From contig JAZQZM010000081.1 of the NCBI GenBank assembly GCA_045634085.1, positions 1 to 40,024 on the forward strand: 40,024 bases of DNA, read 5' to 3'. Within the stretch, counting starts at the first letter, position 1. Every line of letters starts with the position of its first letter. This document shows, one piece after another, positions 6,952-15,061 of this stretch. Below the pieces are notes generated by a model. The model was given only the letters and a program-made list of their open reading frames with translations. It was not told the origin of the DNA and did no database searches. The translations under genes and the position numbers were made by a program. The stretch comes from HGM04593 sp045634085. GTDB lineage: Bacteria; Bacteroidota; Bacteroidia; Bacteroidales; Bacteroidaceae.

Positions 6952-8772
6952 TCAATCGTATTGTATGAAACCTATTTTGGGCCTGCCCATATTTCTCCTT
7001 TCGGAGCTTTCCATGTTGCCTCGTATGTTCTCATATATGCTTATCACGTCTTTGCTCAATGAGGGGTGTGTATTGGAAATTGTCTCTTCCAGCAGTTCCT
7101 GGGTTATCTCTTTATAGGTAAACGCGGCAACCATGGCTGCGTCGTTCACTACGTAGGCAATATCACTGGCGATATATCCGTCGGTGAGTTCTGCCAACTT
7201 GTCAAAATTTATATTGCTGTCACACGGGCGTCCTTCAATGTGCAGGCAGAACATCTCCTTGCGTGCCTCCTGGTCGGGGAGAGGTACATATACAAGTTTG
7301 TCGATTCGGCCTGTGCGCAGAACAGCAGGGTCAATCTTGTCGGGTCTGTTGGTGGTTCCTATTACAAAGATTCCGCGCTTGGAGCAGTTATTCAGTTGGG
7401 TAAGGAATTCGTTGACTTCGCTTGATGTCTGGTTTGCTGCCGGGCTTGAACGGTCGGGGACCAGTGCATCGAACTCGTCGAAACATATTACTATGGGGGC
7501 GTTATTCTCGGCTTGCTTGAAGAGTTGAGCTATCTTTTCCTGTGAACCATGGAGGTAGGAACTTGCTACATCTGATGACTTTACAAGGATAAAGTTGAAT
7601 CCTGTCTCTTCGGCAAACTTCTCTGCAACAAATGTCTTGCCACATCCTGGAGGACCATACAGCAACATACCGTTTGGTGTGGTGAGTCTGTACTTTTCGG
7701 CCTGTTCCTTGTTTTGTATGACAAATATTACACGCTGCTGTAGGTAGTCCTTGAGGGTCTTCATTCCCGCAATGTCTTTAAAGCCGTTTCCTCCTCCACG
7801 CTTTATCTCGAAATCGACCTTGTTGTGGCTTTCTGTACTGGCTACATCCTCTCTCTTTGTAGAATGGGAGTATTTCTTTGGGTTTTTCTCATCTTTCTCT
7901 TCACAAGGGAATGTGATGTTGTCGGCCTCAATGTCGGCCAGCACAGCATCTACATCCTTATATCTCTCCTCAAATGTGAGACTCAGTCCTTTTGCCAATA
8001 TTGTCTTTGCCTTGTCTGAGACTTCAATGCCGGTGAAGTCTATGGGATTGGACTTGCGGAACTCCTTGAGAAGTATTGATTTTCTTGACCTTTTGGCATC
8101 ATTGGGCAACTCAGTTTCCCATGGGCGTTTCCCTGTAAGCATGGTGTACAGTACGGCTGTCGCAGCGAAGATGTCGCTTTGGCTGTCGTATATGCCGGCA
8201 AATGTCTCGTTGGCAGAGTAGAACAGTTCCAGGTCGGATGCATCGAACGGAACCTTGCCGCAACATTTTTTTGACACATGTCCAAGGTCTATTATTTCAG
8301 GAACGGTAGCCCCTCCCTGCTGCGACAGCATTATGTTGCGCGGTGTAATGTCATTATGGCATATATCCATGTCGTGGACATGCTTGAGGCCGTGGAGTAT
8401 CTCCTTATATATAAGGATAGCTTCGTCTTCGGTAATTTTGCCTTCGCGATATATCTTCTCGGAAAGAAGCTCGCCACTGAAGTAATCGGTGGTGTAGTAC
8501 TGGCATTCTCCTTCAATAGTCTCGGTCTTGCCGCAACTTATGAAACTTATGATATTCTTGTGCTTGATGTTGCGGCTGTATTCGATTTCGTATACGTAAC
8601 CTGTTTCTTCGTTTGTAAGTTTCCCGGGCATGCGCTTGATGACGAATGCCTTCAGGAAATATGGGTTGAAGTCATCATCTTCAACTCTGTATGTCTGGGT
8701 GTACTGGTTCTCCTTTATCAGGCACTGTACTGTGTAATTCTCTATTTTGTGTCCTTTTTCAAATAATGGCAT
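6952..8772 (-). CDS. Protein kinase-AAA+ ATPase fusion
   Basis: A 606-residue two-domain protein. Residues about 10-285 form a Hanks-type kinase domain: Lys41 (YFLKAFV), a helix-C glutamate near 62-64, catalytic loop H139-N-D141-I-T-P-R-N146, D162-L-G in place of DFG, and a C-lobe segment SDIFAATAVLYTMLTGKRPW. The glycine loop is poorly conserved and the usual catalytic-loop Lys (DLKPEN) is Thr, so activity may be altered. A charged linker (286-325) leads to a Cdc48/FtsH-type AAA+ domain: Walker A GPPGCGKT (373-380), Walker B ICFDEFD (429-435), sensor TTNRP (473-477) and arginine finger region LRTGRID. No signal peptide or membrane segment. The fusion suggests phosphorylation-controlled unfolding or remodelling. 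The partner candidate is the YbjN-like gene downstream. Confidence 0.85.
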   Translation of the reverse strand: MPLFEKGHKIENYTVQCLIKENQYTQTYRVEDDDFNPYFLKAFVIKRMPGKLTNEETGYVYEIEYSRNIKHKNIISFISCGKTETIEGECQYYTTDYFSGELLSEKIYREGKITEDEAILIYKEILHGLKHVHDMDICHNDITPRNIMLSQQGGATVPEIIDLGHVSKKCCGKVPFDASDLELFYSANETFAGIYDSQSDIFAATAVLYTMLTGKRPWETELPNDAKRSRKSILLKEFRKSNPIDFTGIEVSDKAKTILAKGLSLTFEERYKDVDAVLADIEADNITFPCEEKDEKNPKKYSHSTKREDVASTESHNKVDFEIKRGGGNGFKDIAGMKTLKDYLQQRVIFVIQNKEQAEKYRLTTPNGMLLYGPPGCGKTFVAEKFAEETGFNFILVKSSDVASSYLHGSQEKIAQLFKQAENNAPIVICFDEFDALVPDRSSPAANQTSSEVNEFLTQLNNCSKRGIFVIGTTNRPDKIDPAVLRTGRIDKLVYVPLPDQEARKEMFCLHIEGRPCDSNINFDKLAELTDGYIASDIAYVVNDAAMVAAFTYKEITQELLEETISNTHPSLSKDVISIYENIRGNMESSERRNMGRPKIGFIQYD

Positions 8773-8847
8773 ATGTGTGATTTATTTTGTCGGCACCATT
8801 ATGGGTGCCTTGTGTAGTGTATTTATGTATTGTAGAGATAAACATCC

Positions 8848-8880
8848 TAAAGTTAGTAATTATTTTATTATGTAAGCAAA
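8848..8880 (-). promoter_or_regulatory. Possible promoter of the kinase-AAA+ gene
   Basis: On the minus strand TTTG (8880-8877), 21 bp, then TAACTTTA (8855-8848), one base off the -7 consensus. This would give a leader of about 70 bases. Confidence 0.5.
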
Positions 8881-8929
8881 TATTTTTCTCAAATATTCAG
8901 ACATCAATCTTCTCTATTCTCATATTTAC

Positions 8930-8966
8930 AATGTCAGCCGGTTTCTCAAGAAAACCGGCTGACATT
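8930..8966. terminator. Hairpin after the DUF4919 gene
   Basis: A perfect inverted repeat with 15-bp arms (8930-8944, 8952-8966) just past the stop of the DUF4919 gene. The minus-strand T tract is weak, so it may act as an RNA 3' end or a poor terminator. Confidence 0.65.
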
Positions 8967-8986
8967 ATAAAAAGGAATATGGATTG

Positions 8987-9640
8987 TTACTTGCCCGATG
9001 GGGTGTTCAGGAACAGGCTTATGTCAAAATAGAGACGGCTTGATTTGAACTCGTCGGTAGGCCTCACAATGAGTATGTTGCAGAGTGATTCGGTATCGAG
9101 TTCGTGCGAAATCTCTGAGTCGATGTTCAACGAGTACATTACATACTTCTGGTCTTCGGGATTGACAATGCGGAACGCTGTGCTACTGCTCTTTCCGTCA
9201 CCGTATGTCTTTATCATTGTTATGACATTCTGGTGCTTCTTTACATAGGAAAGGTACTCCTCTTCGCCTTTCCCTATTGTCTTTGCCGAAATCCATGCAT
9301 AGAAGAGTGCATCAAGATGAGCCGGATTGTACTCAAGAATCTTCTTGGCTGTCTCATATACCTTGGGGAAATTGTCCTCTTCGTAGTATTTCTTCAACAG
9401 TTTCTCGTTGTTGTCCTTGCCCGGTTTGTAATCGGGGGTGAAGGCGTGTCCATAGTATACAAGTGCTACGTCGTCAATGTCGAGATACGGGTCGTCGCTG
9501 TTGAATACCTGTACGATGTCATTGTAGTAGCTCTTCTCGTTCTTGACAATATCCTGGATTGTTTCCTTGCTGAGTATGAGCTGTGCGCTGGCAATTGATG
9601 CTGTGGCAAGAAGAATTGCCACGGTAAACAGTCTTTTCAT
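8987..9640 (-). CDS. DUF4919-family exported protein
   Basis: A 217-residue protein beginning with a clear signal peptide (MKRLFTVAILLATASIASA, cleavage before Gln20), so it leaves the cytoplasm. No lipobox cysteine is present. The body shows the family-like sequence YYGHAFTPDYKPG around 62-74, a helical TPR-like stretch (YYEEDNFPKVYETAKKILEY, then NPAHLDALFYAW) and a C-terminal half ending in a beta-rich block (LYFDISLFLNTP). The DUF4919 assignment is from memory of Bacteroides proteins. It follows the GH13 gene by six bases and is the last gene of the fabD operon. Function unknown. Confidence 0.7.
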   Translation of the reverse strand: MKRLFTVAILLATASIASAQLILSKETIQDIVKNEKSYYNDIVQVFNSDDPYLDIDDVALVYYGHAFTPDYKPGKDNNEKLLKKYYEEDNFPKVYETAKKILEYNPAHLDALFYAWISAKTIGKGEEEYLSYVKKHQNVITMIKTYGDGKSSSTAFRIVNPEDQKYVMYSLNIDSEISHELDTESLCNILIVRPTDEFKSSRLYFDISLFLNTPSGK

Positions 9641-9646
9641 AACGTG

Positions 9647-11332
9647 TCAGATGTTGAATTTGATAATCACACCGCTGTTCGCTGGTACGGTTATGCTCAC
9701 GGCGTCGTATGCATTAAGGTGCTGTTCGGTGCCATTGCCATAGAGCAGCTCCTTGGCCTTTATCACCTTGTCGTTGTATGAGATTCCGTAGAAGGCAAAC
9801 GCTTCTTCGGGAATTGTTATGTCGCAATCCTTGTCACTGTCGCTGAAGTTGGTGACAATGAGCAGGAGCTCCTTGTCTGTTCCGCGCAGGTACGAGAATA
9901 TATGGTTGCTGTCATACTTGTCGCTGTGTGGGTTTGCATACTGAAGGCCGTAGAACATACCTTCGCGCAGTGCCTCGTTGCTGTTGCAAAGATTCAGCAG
10001 GTTCGAATAGAATGCCTGCAGGCTCTTTTCTTCCTCGGTCAACTGTTCTCCTGAATAGCTGCCGTCACCCTTCCAGCGGCGCAGTGTGTCTACACTCCAG
10101 TAGTCGAAGATTGTTGTTCTGCCGTCGACACCGCTGTATCCCTCCTTGTCCATGCCTTTCTCGCCAAGTTCCTGGCCCGCATAGAGCATGAACGGCTGTG
10201 TGCCTATGGTGGCGGATACGATGAGTGATGCCAATGCGCGTTCGGCCTTGGCTGCAAAGAAGTCCGATGCTATGCGCTGCTCATCGTGGTTCTCAAGGAA
10301 TGTGAGCATGTTGTGGCGTATGTCGGCTGTGCTCTGCAGTGTGTAGCTTATGTCGTTTGCCGATGTCTGACCGTTCATTACACCGCGCAGTGTGTCGTAG
10401 AGTCCAACCTTGTCATACAGGTAGTCGAAGCATCCCTGCTTGATGAACAGACGGTAGATATGTGGCTGATATATCTCTCCAATAAAGATTATGCCGGGGA
10501 ACTGCTCCTTGATTTGTGGAACTGCCCACTCCCAGAACTCGACCGGTGTCATCTCTACCATGTCGCAACGGAAACCGTCGACTCCCTGTGCGGCCCAGTA
10601 TTTCAGAATCTTGAGCATTTTTACCCATGTGTTGGGGATAGGGGAGAAGATGCGGTTGCCTGTACGGTAGTCTATTCCGTAGTTCAGTTTAACAGTATCA
10701 TACCAGTCGTTGCGCGAGGGACTACCGAAACAGTCGTTTCCGGTTGCACGCAATGGTTCCTCACTGTACTCTGTTGCTGCGCTGTCTTTGGCGTCAAGGT
10801 TGCATCCGTATGACTGGTTGCCAAGATAATAGAAGTTGTTGTGTCCAGCAAAAAATGCACTCTTGTCGTCAAATGCTCCGAATGGATATGTGCCCTCAGG
10901 GGTGTTGTCGCTGCAGTAGTTGCGGGCCACGTGGTTGGGGATGAAGTCCATGATGACCTTGAGCCCTGCCTTGTGGGTGCGTTCAATGAGTGCCTTGAAC
11001 TCTTCGCGGCGTTTGTTTACGTCGACTGCAAGGTCGGGGTCTATGTCGTAGTAGTCTTTGATTGCATATGGTGAACCTGCTTCGCCCTTAACGGTTGCAG
11101 GGTGGTCGGTTGCGATGCCGTATTTTGAGTAGTCGGTACGCGTGGTGTGTTCAATGACACCTGTGTACCATACATGGGTAGCACCAAGGCTGCGTATTGC
11201 GCGCAGCGCTTTTGGGGTAATATCGTTGAATTTGCCGCAACCGTTCTGTTCTATGGTTCCGTTGGCAACACAATCTGCTGTGCTGTTGCCGAAAAGTCGT
11301 GGTAATAGTTGATAGATTATTATACGTGACAT
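9647..11332 (-). CDS. Cytoplasmic GH13 alpha-amylase-family enzyme
   Basis: A 561-residue glycoside hydrolase family 13 protein with the four classic blocks: DFIPNH (129-134), GFRCD with nucleophile Asp257 (253-257), acid/base Glu286 in FIGEIY, and ENHD (347-350) with the transition-state Asp350. A C-terminal beta domain ends the chain. The family cleaves or transfers alpha-glucosidic bonds by a retaining mechanism. There is no signal peptide and no SusCD pair nearby, so it probably acts on internal glycogen or imported maltodextrins rather than as a surface starch enzyme; which linkage it prefers cannot be read from the motifs. It lies 12 bases after fabD and 6 before the DUF4919 gene in one operon. 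Confidence 0.88.
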   Translation of the reverse strand: MSRIIIYQLLPRLFGNSTADCVANGTIEQNGCGKFNDITPKALRAIRSLGATHVWYTGVIEHTTRTDYSKYGIATDHPATVKGEAGSPYAIKDYYDIDPDLAVDVNKRREEFKALIERTHKAGLKVIMDFIPNHVARNYCSDNTPEGTYPFGAFDDKSAFFAGHNNFYYLGNQSYGCNLDAKDSAATEYSEEPLRATGNDCFGSPSRNDWYDTVKLNYGIDYRTGNRIFSPIPNTWVKMLKILKYWAAQGVDGFRCDMVEMTPVEFWEWAVPQIKEQFPGIIFIGEIYQPHIYRLFIKQGCFDYLYDKVGLYDTLRGVMNGQTSANDISYTLQSTADIRHNMLTFLENHDEQRIASDFFAAKAERALASLIVSATIGTQPFMLYAGQELGEKGMDKEGYSGVDGRTTIFDYWSVDTLRRWKGDGSYSGEQLTEEEKSLQAFYSNLLNLCNSNEALREGMFYGLQYANPHSDKYDSNHIFSYLRGTDKELLLIVTNFSDSDKDCDITIPEEAFAFYGISYNDKVIKAKELLYGNGTEQHLNAYDAVSITVPANSGVIIKFNI

Positions 11333-11344
11333 GTCAAATAGTGT

Positions 11345-12223
11345 TTATTCTGCTCCAATGGCTTTCTTTATTTTACTTATGAGTCCTTGCTGTACATTGC
11401 CCGGACCACACTCGGTGAACTCTTTTGCTCCGTCATTTATCATGTTTGTGATTGTAGGAGTCCAGCGCACTGGAGCTGTGAGCTGTGAAACGAGATTTGC
11501 CTTGATTTCCTCGGGCGATGTGTGTGGCTTTGCATCCACGTTCTGGTATACGGGGCACACCGGTGTGTTGAAAACTGTGCTGTTGATTGCTTTTTCAAGT
11601 TCCTCTTTTGCTGGCTGCATGAGAGGGGAGTGGAAAGCTCCGCTTACGCTGAGTGGCAATGCGCGTTTTGCGCCAGCTGCCTTGAGGGCTTCGCATGCCT
11701 TGTTCACGCCTTCGATGCTGCCAGAGATTACAACCTGTCCGGGGCAGTTGAAGTTCGCGGCAACGACGGTATCGCCTTGTGCGTTTATCTCCTTACATAT
11801 GTTGTCTACAGTCTCGTCGGCAAGTCCAAGTACGGCAGCCATTGTCGACTGCTGCAGTTCGCATGCCTTCTGCATTGCCATTGCGCGCTTGTACACAAGC
11901 TTGAGGCCGTCCTCAAAACTGAGGGCACCGGCTGCTGCCAATGCCGAGAATTCACCCAAAGAGTGTCCGGCAACCATGTCGGGCTTGAACTCCTCGCCAA
12001 ATACGATGGTCTGAATCACTGAATGGAGAAATACTGCCGGCTGGGTAACACGTGTCTGCTTGAGTTCTTCGTCGGTGCCGTTGAACATAATGTCGGTAAT
12101 GCGGAAACCAAGAATTTCGTTGGCCTTTTCAAAATATTCCTTGGCAATAGGGTGGCTTTCGTACAAATCCTTTCCCATGCCGCTGAACTGTGCTCCTTGT
12201 CCTGTAAAAACGTATGCTTTCAT
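11345..12223 (-). CDS. fabD: Malonyl-CoA:ACP transacylase
   Basis: A 292-residue FabD that moves malonyl from CoA to acyl carrier protein for fatty-acid elongation. The N-terminal GQGAQ oxyanion loop (9-13), nucleophile Ser88 in GHSLGEFSAL, Arg113 that holds the malonyl carboxylate, and catalytic His198 in SGAFHSPLM are all present. Length is normal. It is the first gene of a tight operon with a GH13 enzyme and a DUF4919 protein rather than sitting in a fab cluster. Confidence 0.95.
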   Translation of the reverse strand: MKAYVFTGQGAQFSGMGKDLYESHPIAKEYFEKANEILGFRITDIMFNGTDEELKQTRVTQPAVFLHSVIQTIVFGEEFKPDMVAGHSLGEFSALAAAGALSFEDGLKLVYKRAMAMQKACELQQSTMAAVLGLADETVDNICKEINAQGDTVVAANFNCPGQVVISGSIEGVNKACEALKAAGAKRALPLSVSGAFHSPLMQPAKEELEKAINSTVFNTPVCPVYQNVDAKPHTSPEEIKANLVSQLTAPVRWTPTITNMINDGAKEFTECGPGNVQQGLISKIKKAIGAE

Positions 12224-12254
12224 TGTTGTAAATAGTCTTCTGTCAATTATTCTG

Positions 12255-12262
12255 CAAAAGTA
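12255..12262 (-). promoter_or_regulatory. Probable -7 box for the fabD operon
   Basis: On the minus strand TACTTTTG fits TAnnTTTG, 32 bases before the fabD ATG. I see no matching TTTG 20 bp further upstream. Confidence 0.5.
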
Positions 12263-12435
12263 CTCATTTTTTCAGTGCTATCATTGACATTTTCATATTT
12301 ATAATATTAATGTTTCTAAAAACTTTATAAAAATTTAGTGAAAAACGTGCATGTTGTTATTATTTATTGATGATACCAATAGTTGTTATCGCTAATTTAG
12401 ATAGATGAGAGCTATGCTGATATGATTGTAGGTTG

Positions 12436-12443
12436 TATTTTTG
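12436..12443 (+). promoter_or_regulatory. Probable -7 box for the DASS transporter gene
   Basis: TATTTTTG fits the -7 consensus 70 bases before the ATG at 12514. No clear -33 box. The surrounding 290-base intergenic stretch (12224-12513) is AT-rich and otherwise shows nothing. Confidence 0.4.
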
Positions 12444-12513
12444 CATGATTTTAGATTAAAAGGCATATAATAACATTTTGCATATAATTTAATCAAATAA
12501 TAATCAATTAATT

Positions 12514-14007
12514 ATGTTTAAAAATTTCCCGGGATACAAACTGCTGGAAAGCCTCCAGAAGAAAAAGTCCCACAAGAGAGAGAGGAAGTTCCCTCTGAAT
12601 GCTATCAAGCTTATTTTTATTATTGCTGTTACAAGTGTGATAGCGCTGTTGCCAACTGAGTCGTTCGGAATCGAAGGCCTTACAGTCATTCACCAGCGTA
12701 TCATTGCTTTGTTTGTGTTTGCTGCACTCATGTGGCTTACAGAGACAATGCCTTCATGGGTAACATCAATGGTGGTTGTGACTGTGATGCTGTTCACTGT
12801 TTCAACAAGCTCGTTGTCATTCCTCCGCCCCGAGGATGGTGTAGGCCTGGTTCCATTCAAGAGCATTTTTGCTTGTTTCTCTAACCCTACAATCATGCTC
12901 TTTATCGGTGGTTTTGTACTTGCTATCGGTCTTACAAAGGTTAAGCTCGACGTGGCTCTTGCACGTGTGCTGTTGAAGCCTTTCGGTACACGTTCCGAGG
13001 TTGTACTTCTTGGTTTTATCCTTGTGACAGCAATTTTCTCGGCTTTTGTGAGCAACACCGCAACTGCAGCCATGATGCTTGCATTCCTTACTCCTGTACT
13101 CAAGTCGCTTCCTGCTGACGGTAAAGGACGTATTGCTCTTGCCCTCGCGATTCCTGTTGGTGCCAACCTTGGTGGTATGATTACTCCAATCGGTACACCT
13201 CCAAACATGATTGCACTTGACTACCTCTCATCACAAGGTATGGGCATCAGTTTCGTAGACTGGACAATCAAGATGGCTCCGTTCGTTATTGTTCTCCTTG
13301 TCATCTCATGGATTCTTCTGCGTATTCTTTTCCCGTTCAAACAGAAGAATATCAAGATTGAGATTGAGGGTGAAATCAACTGGAACTACAAGACATGGTC
13401 GGTGGTTGTAGCGTTTGCCCTTACAATATTCATGTGGATGTTCGGTACAGATCTTTGGGGTGTAGATACAAATGTAGTAGCCATGATTCCTGTTGCAATT
13501 TTCTGTGCTACAGGTATTCTTACACGTCGTGACCTTGAGGAAATCAACTGGAGTGTGCTCTGGATGGTTGCCGGTGGTTTTGCACTCGGTGTCGCACTCA
13601 ACTACAGCGATGCAAACTCTGTAAGCCTTAGCAGCCTCATTGTCAAGTCGGTTCCATTCGACAACTTCTCGCCATTGGTGGTAATGATTCTCGCAGGTCT
13701 CATCTGCTTCGGTTTCTCAAACTTCATCTCTCACTCGGCAGCAACATCTTTGCTCGTTCCGGTGCTTGGTGTTGTTGCCGGCGGTTTGGGTACAGCACTT
13801 GACGGTTTCGGTGGCCCTCAGGCAATGCTCGTAGGTATCGCTATCGCTTCTTCTGTGTCAATGATTCTCCCAATCAGTACTCCTCCTAATGCAATTGCCC
13901 ATTCAACTGGTTTCATTGAGCAGAAGGACATGATGATTGTAGGTATCATTGTCGGTGTGGTTGGTCTTGCGCTTGGATATGCAATGCTGATTTTCATCGG
14001 TTTCTGA
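12514..14007 (+). CDS. DASS/SLC13-family anion transporter
   Basis: A 497-residue membrane protein with about eleven hydrophobic segments and two inverted halves, as in VcINDY. Half one has the substrate/sodium motif Ser180-Asn-Thr182 (VSNTATAAMM) and GTPPN (227-231). Half two has STPPN (455-459), but its usual SNT triplet reads Ser406-His-Ser408 (FISHSAATSLL). Family members import di- and tricarboxylates or sulfate coupled to sodium or exchange. The changed second triplet leaves the substrate and coupling open. The cytoplasmic N-terminus is Lys/Arg-rich. The gene is followed by a hairpin and then a LysR regulator on the same strand. Confidence 0.88.
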   Translation: MFKNFPGYKLLESLQKKKSHKRERKFPLNAIKLIFIIAVTSVIALLPTESFGIEGLTVIHQRIIALFVFAALMWLTETMPSWVTSMVVVTVMLFTVSTSSLSFLRPEDGVGLVPFKSIFACFSNPTIMLFIGGFVLAIGLTKVKLDVALARVLLKPFGTRSEVVLLGFILVTAIFSAFVSNTATAAMMLAFLTPVLKSLPADGKGRIALALAIPVGANLGGMITPIGTPPNMIALDYLSSQGMGISFVDWTIKMAPFVIVLLVISWILLRILFPFKQKNIKIEIEGEINWNYKTWSVVVAFALTIFMWMFGTDLWGVDTNVVAMIPVAIFCATGILTRRDLEEINWSVLWMVAGGFALGVALNYSDANSVSLSSLIVKSVPFDNFSPLVVMILAGLICFGFSNFISHSAATSLLVPVLGVVAGGLGTALDGFGGPQAMLVGIAIASSVSMILPISTPPNAIAHSTGFIEQKDMMIVGIIVGVVGLALGYAMLIFIGF

Positions 14008-14036
14008 TAGCATAGAAAAGTCACATTATTATAACT

Positions 14037-14092
14037 AATCTGCCTCGCAGGCCTCATTTTTGAATAAGAATGATGGTTTTGTGAGGCAGATT
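14037..14092 (+). terminator. Hairpin after the DASS transporter gene
   Basis: Outer arms AATCTGCCTC (14037-14046) and GAGGCAGATT (14083-14092) pair perfectly, and an inner 7-bp stem forms around GAAT. The T tract is interrupted (TTTCTTATATT), so termination may be partial. Confidence 0.55.
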
Positions 14093-14095
14093 TCT

Positions 14096-14103
14096 TATAT
14101 TCG
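14096..14103 (+). promoter_or_regulatory. Possible -7 box for the LysR gene
   Basis: TATATTCG, one base off TAnnTTTG, 32 bases before the ATG. A TTTG exists only 14 bp upstream, so the -33 contact is doubtful. Confidence 0.35.
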
Positions 14104-14135
14104 CGCCTGTAATTTTTGAAAGTGCCTGTCATCGT

Positions 14136-15041
14136 ATGGAACTGAGACAACTTAAATACTTTGTCAAGAGTGCCGAATATCTTAACTTTTCGGTAGCGGC
14201 CAAGCATCTTTATATAACACAGAGTACCCTCTCGCAGCAGATAAAGCAGCTGGAGTTTGAACTGGGGTTTGAACTTTTCCTGCGCAATAGCCGTCACATA
14301 TCACTTACCGAGGCTGGCGAAGAGTTCCTGCCGTTTGCCCGCAAGACGATACAGGATGCTGAAGATGGTGTGCAGCGCCTGCATGACCTGCAGCATGTGA
14401 AGGCCGGCAAGTTGAGGGTGGGGGTCACATACAGCCTGAGTACTGTACTCACTGAAGGATTGCTTGAATTCATGAAGGCGTATCCCGATATAAAACTCGA
14501 GGTCTGTTATAAGACTGTCAATGAGTTGCTTGCCTTGCTGAAAGAACGTGAACTTGACTTCATTCTTTCGTACAAGCCGATATTCGACGCGCCAGATGTG
14601 GAGTCCATGTCTCTCTTTGAGAACGCATTGGCGTTGGTCGTGGCTAAGGACCATCCGCTTGCTGCAAAGAAACGGATTATGATACAGGAACTTGCTGACA
14701 TTCCATTGGTGCTCCCGTCGCATGACCTGCAGGCACGCATGATGCTTGAGAAACTAATTGCCGGCAAGGATGTACCCTTGAGCTCAAGGCTGGAACTCAA
14801 CGAGACCAATATTCTGTTGCAGATGGTGTCTACTGGCAGTTATTCGACAATCCTGTCAACTTCGGCCGTGTTCGGCAATTCACGTTTCAAGGCCATACCG
14901 ATAGATGACCCGGCAAATATAATGGAGGCATCGCTGTTGCGACTAAAAGGCGCTTATCAGAAGGCTGCAGCACAGGAGTTTGTGAAGATTCTTCTTGACA
15001 CTGATGCCGTAAAGCGCAGGCACTTGAACCTGTTCGATTGA
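14136..15041 (+). CDS. LysR-family transcriptional regulator
   Basis: A 301-residue LTTR. The N-terminal winged HTH covers residues 1-60 (MELRQLKYFVKSAEYLNFSV, then HLYITQSTLSQQIKQLE), followed by the linker helix and a periplasmic-binding-protein-like effector domain (about 90-295). LTTRs bind as tetramers near divergent or adjacent promoters and respond to a small metabolite. The next gene, an acyl-ACP thioesterase, starts 20 bases past its stop, so the two are probably cotranscribed. The upstream DASS transporter could be a target, but no inverted T-N11-A operator stands out there. Ligand unknown. Confidence 0.92.
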   Translation: MELRQLKYFVKSAEYLNFSVAAKHLYITQSTLSQQIKQLEFELGFELFLRNSRHISLTEAGEEFLPFARKTIQDAEDGVQRLHDLQHVKAGKLRVGVTYSLSTVLTEGLLEFMKAYPDIKLEVCYKTVNELLALLKERELDFILSYKPIFDAPDVESMSLFENALALVVAKDHPLAAKKRIMIQELADIPLVLPSHDLQARMMLEKLIAGKDVPLSSRLELNETNILLQMVSTGSYSTILSTSAVFGNSRFKAIPIDDPANIMEASLLRLKGAYQKAAAQEFVKILLDTDAVKRRHLNLFD

Positions 15042-15061
15042 AAATCCAAAACAATATATTC

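Noticed and set aside
15038..15061. TTG start for the thioesterase
   Set aside because: It would overlap the LysR stop and add eight residues unlike the family N-terminus; the ATG at 15062 fits better.
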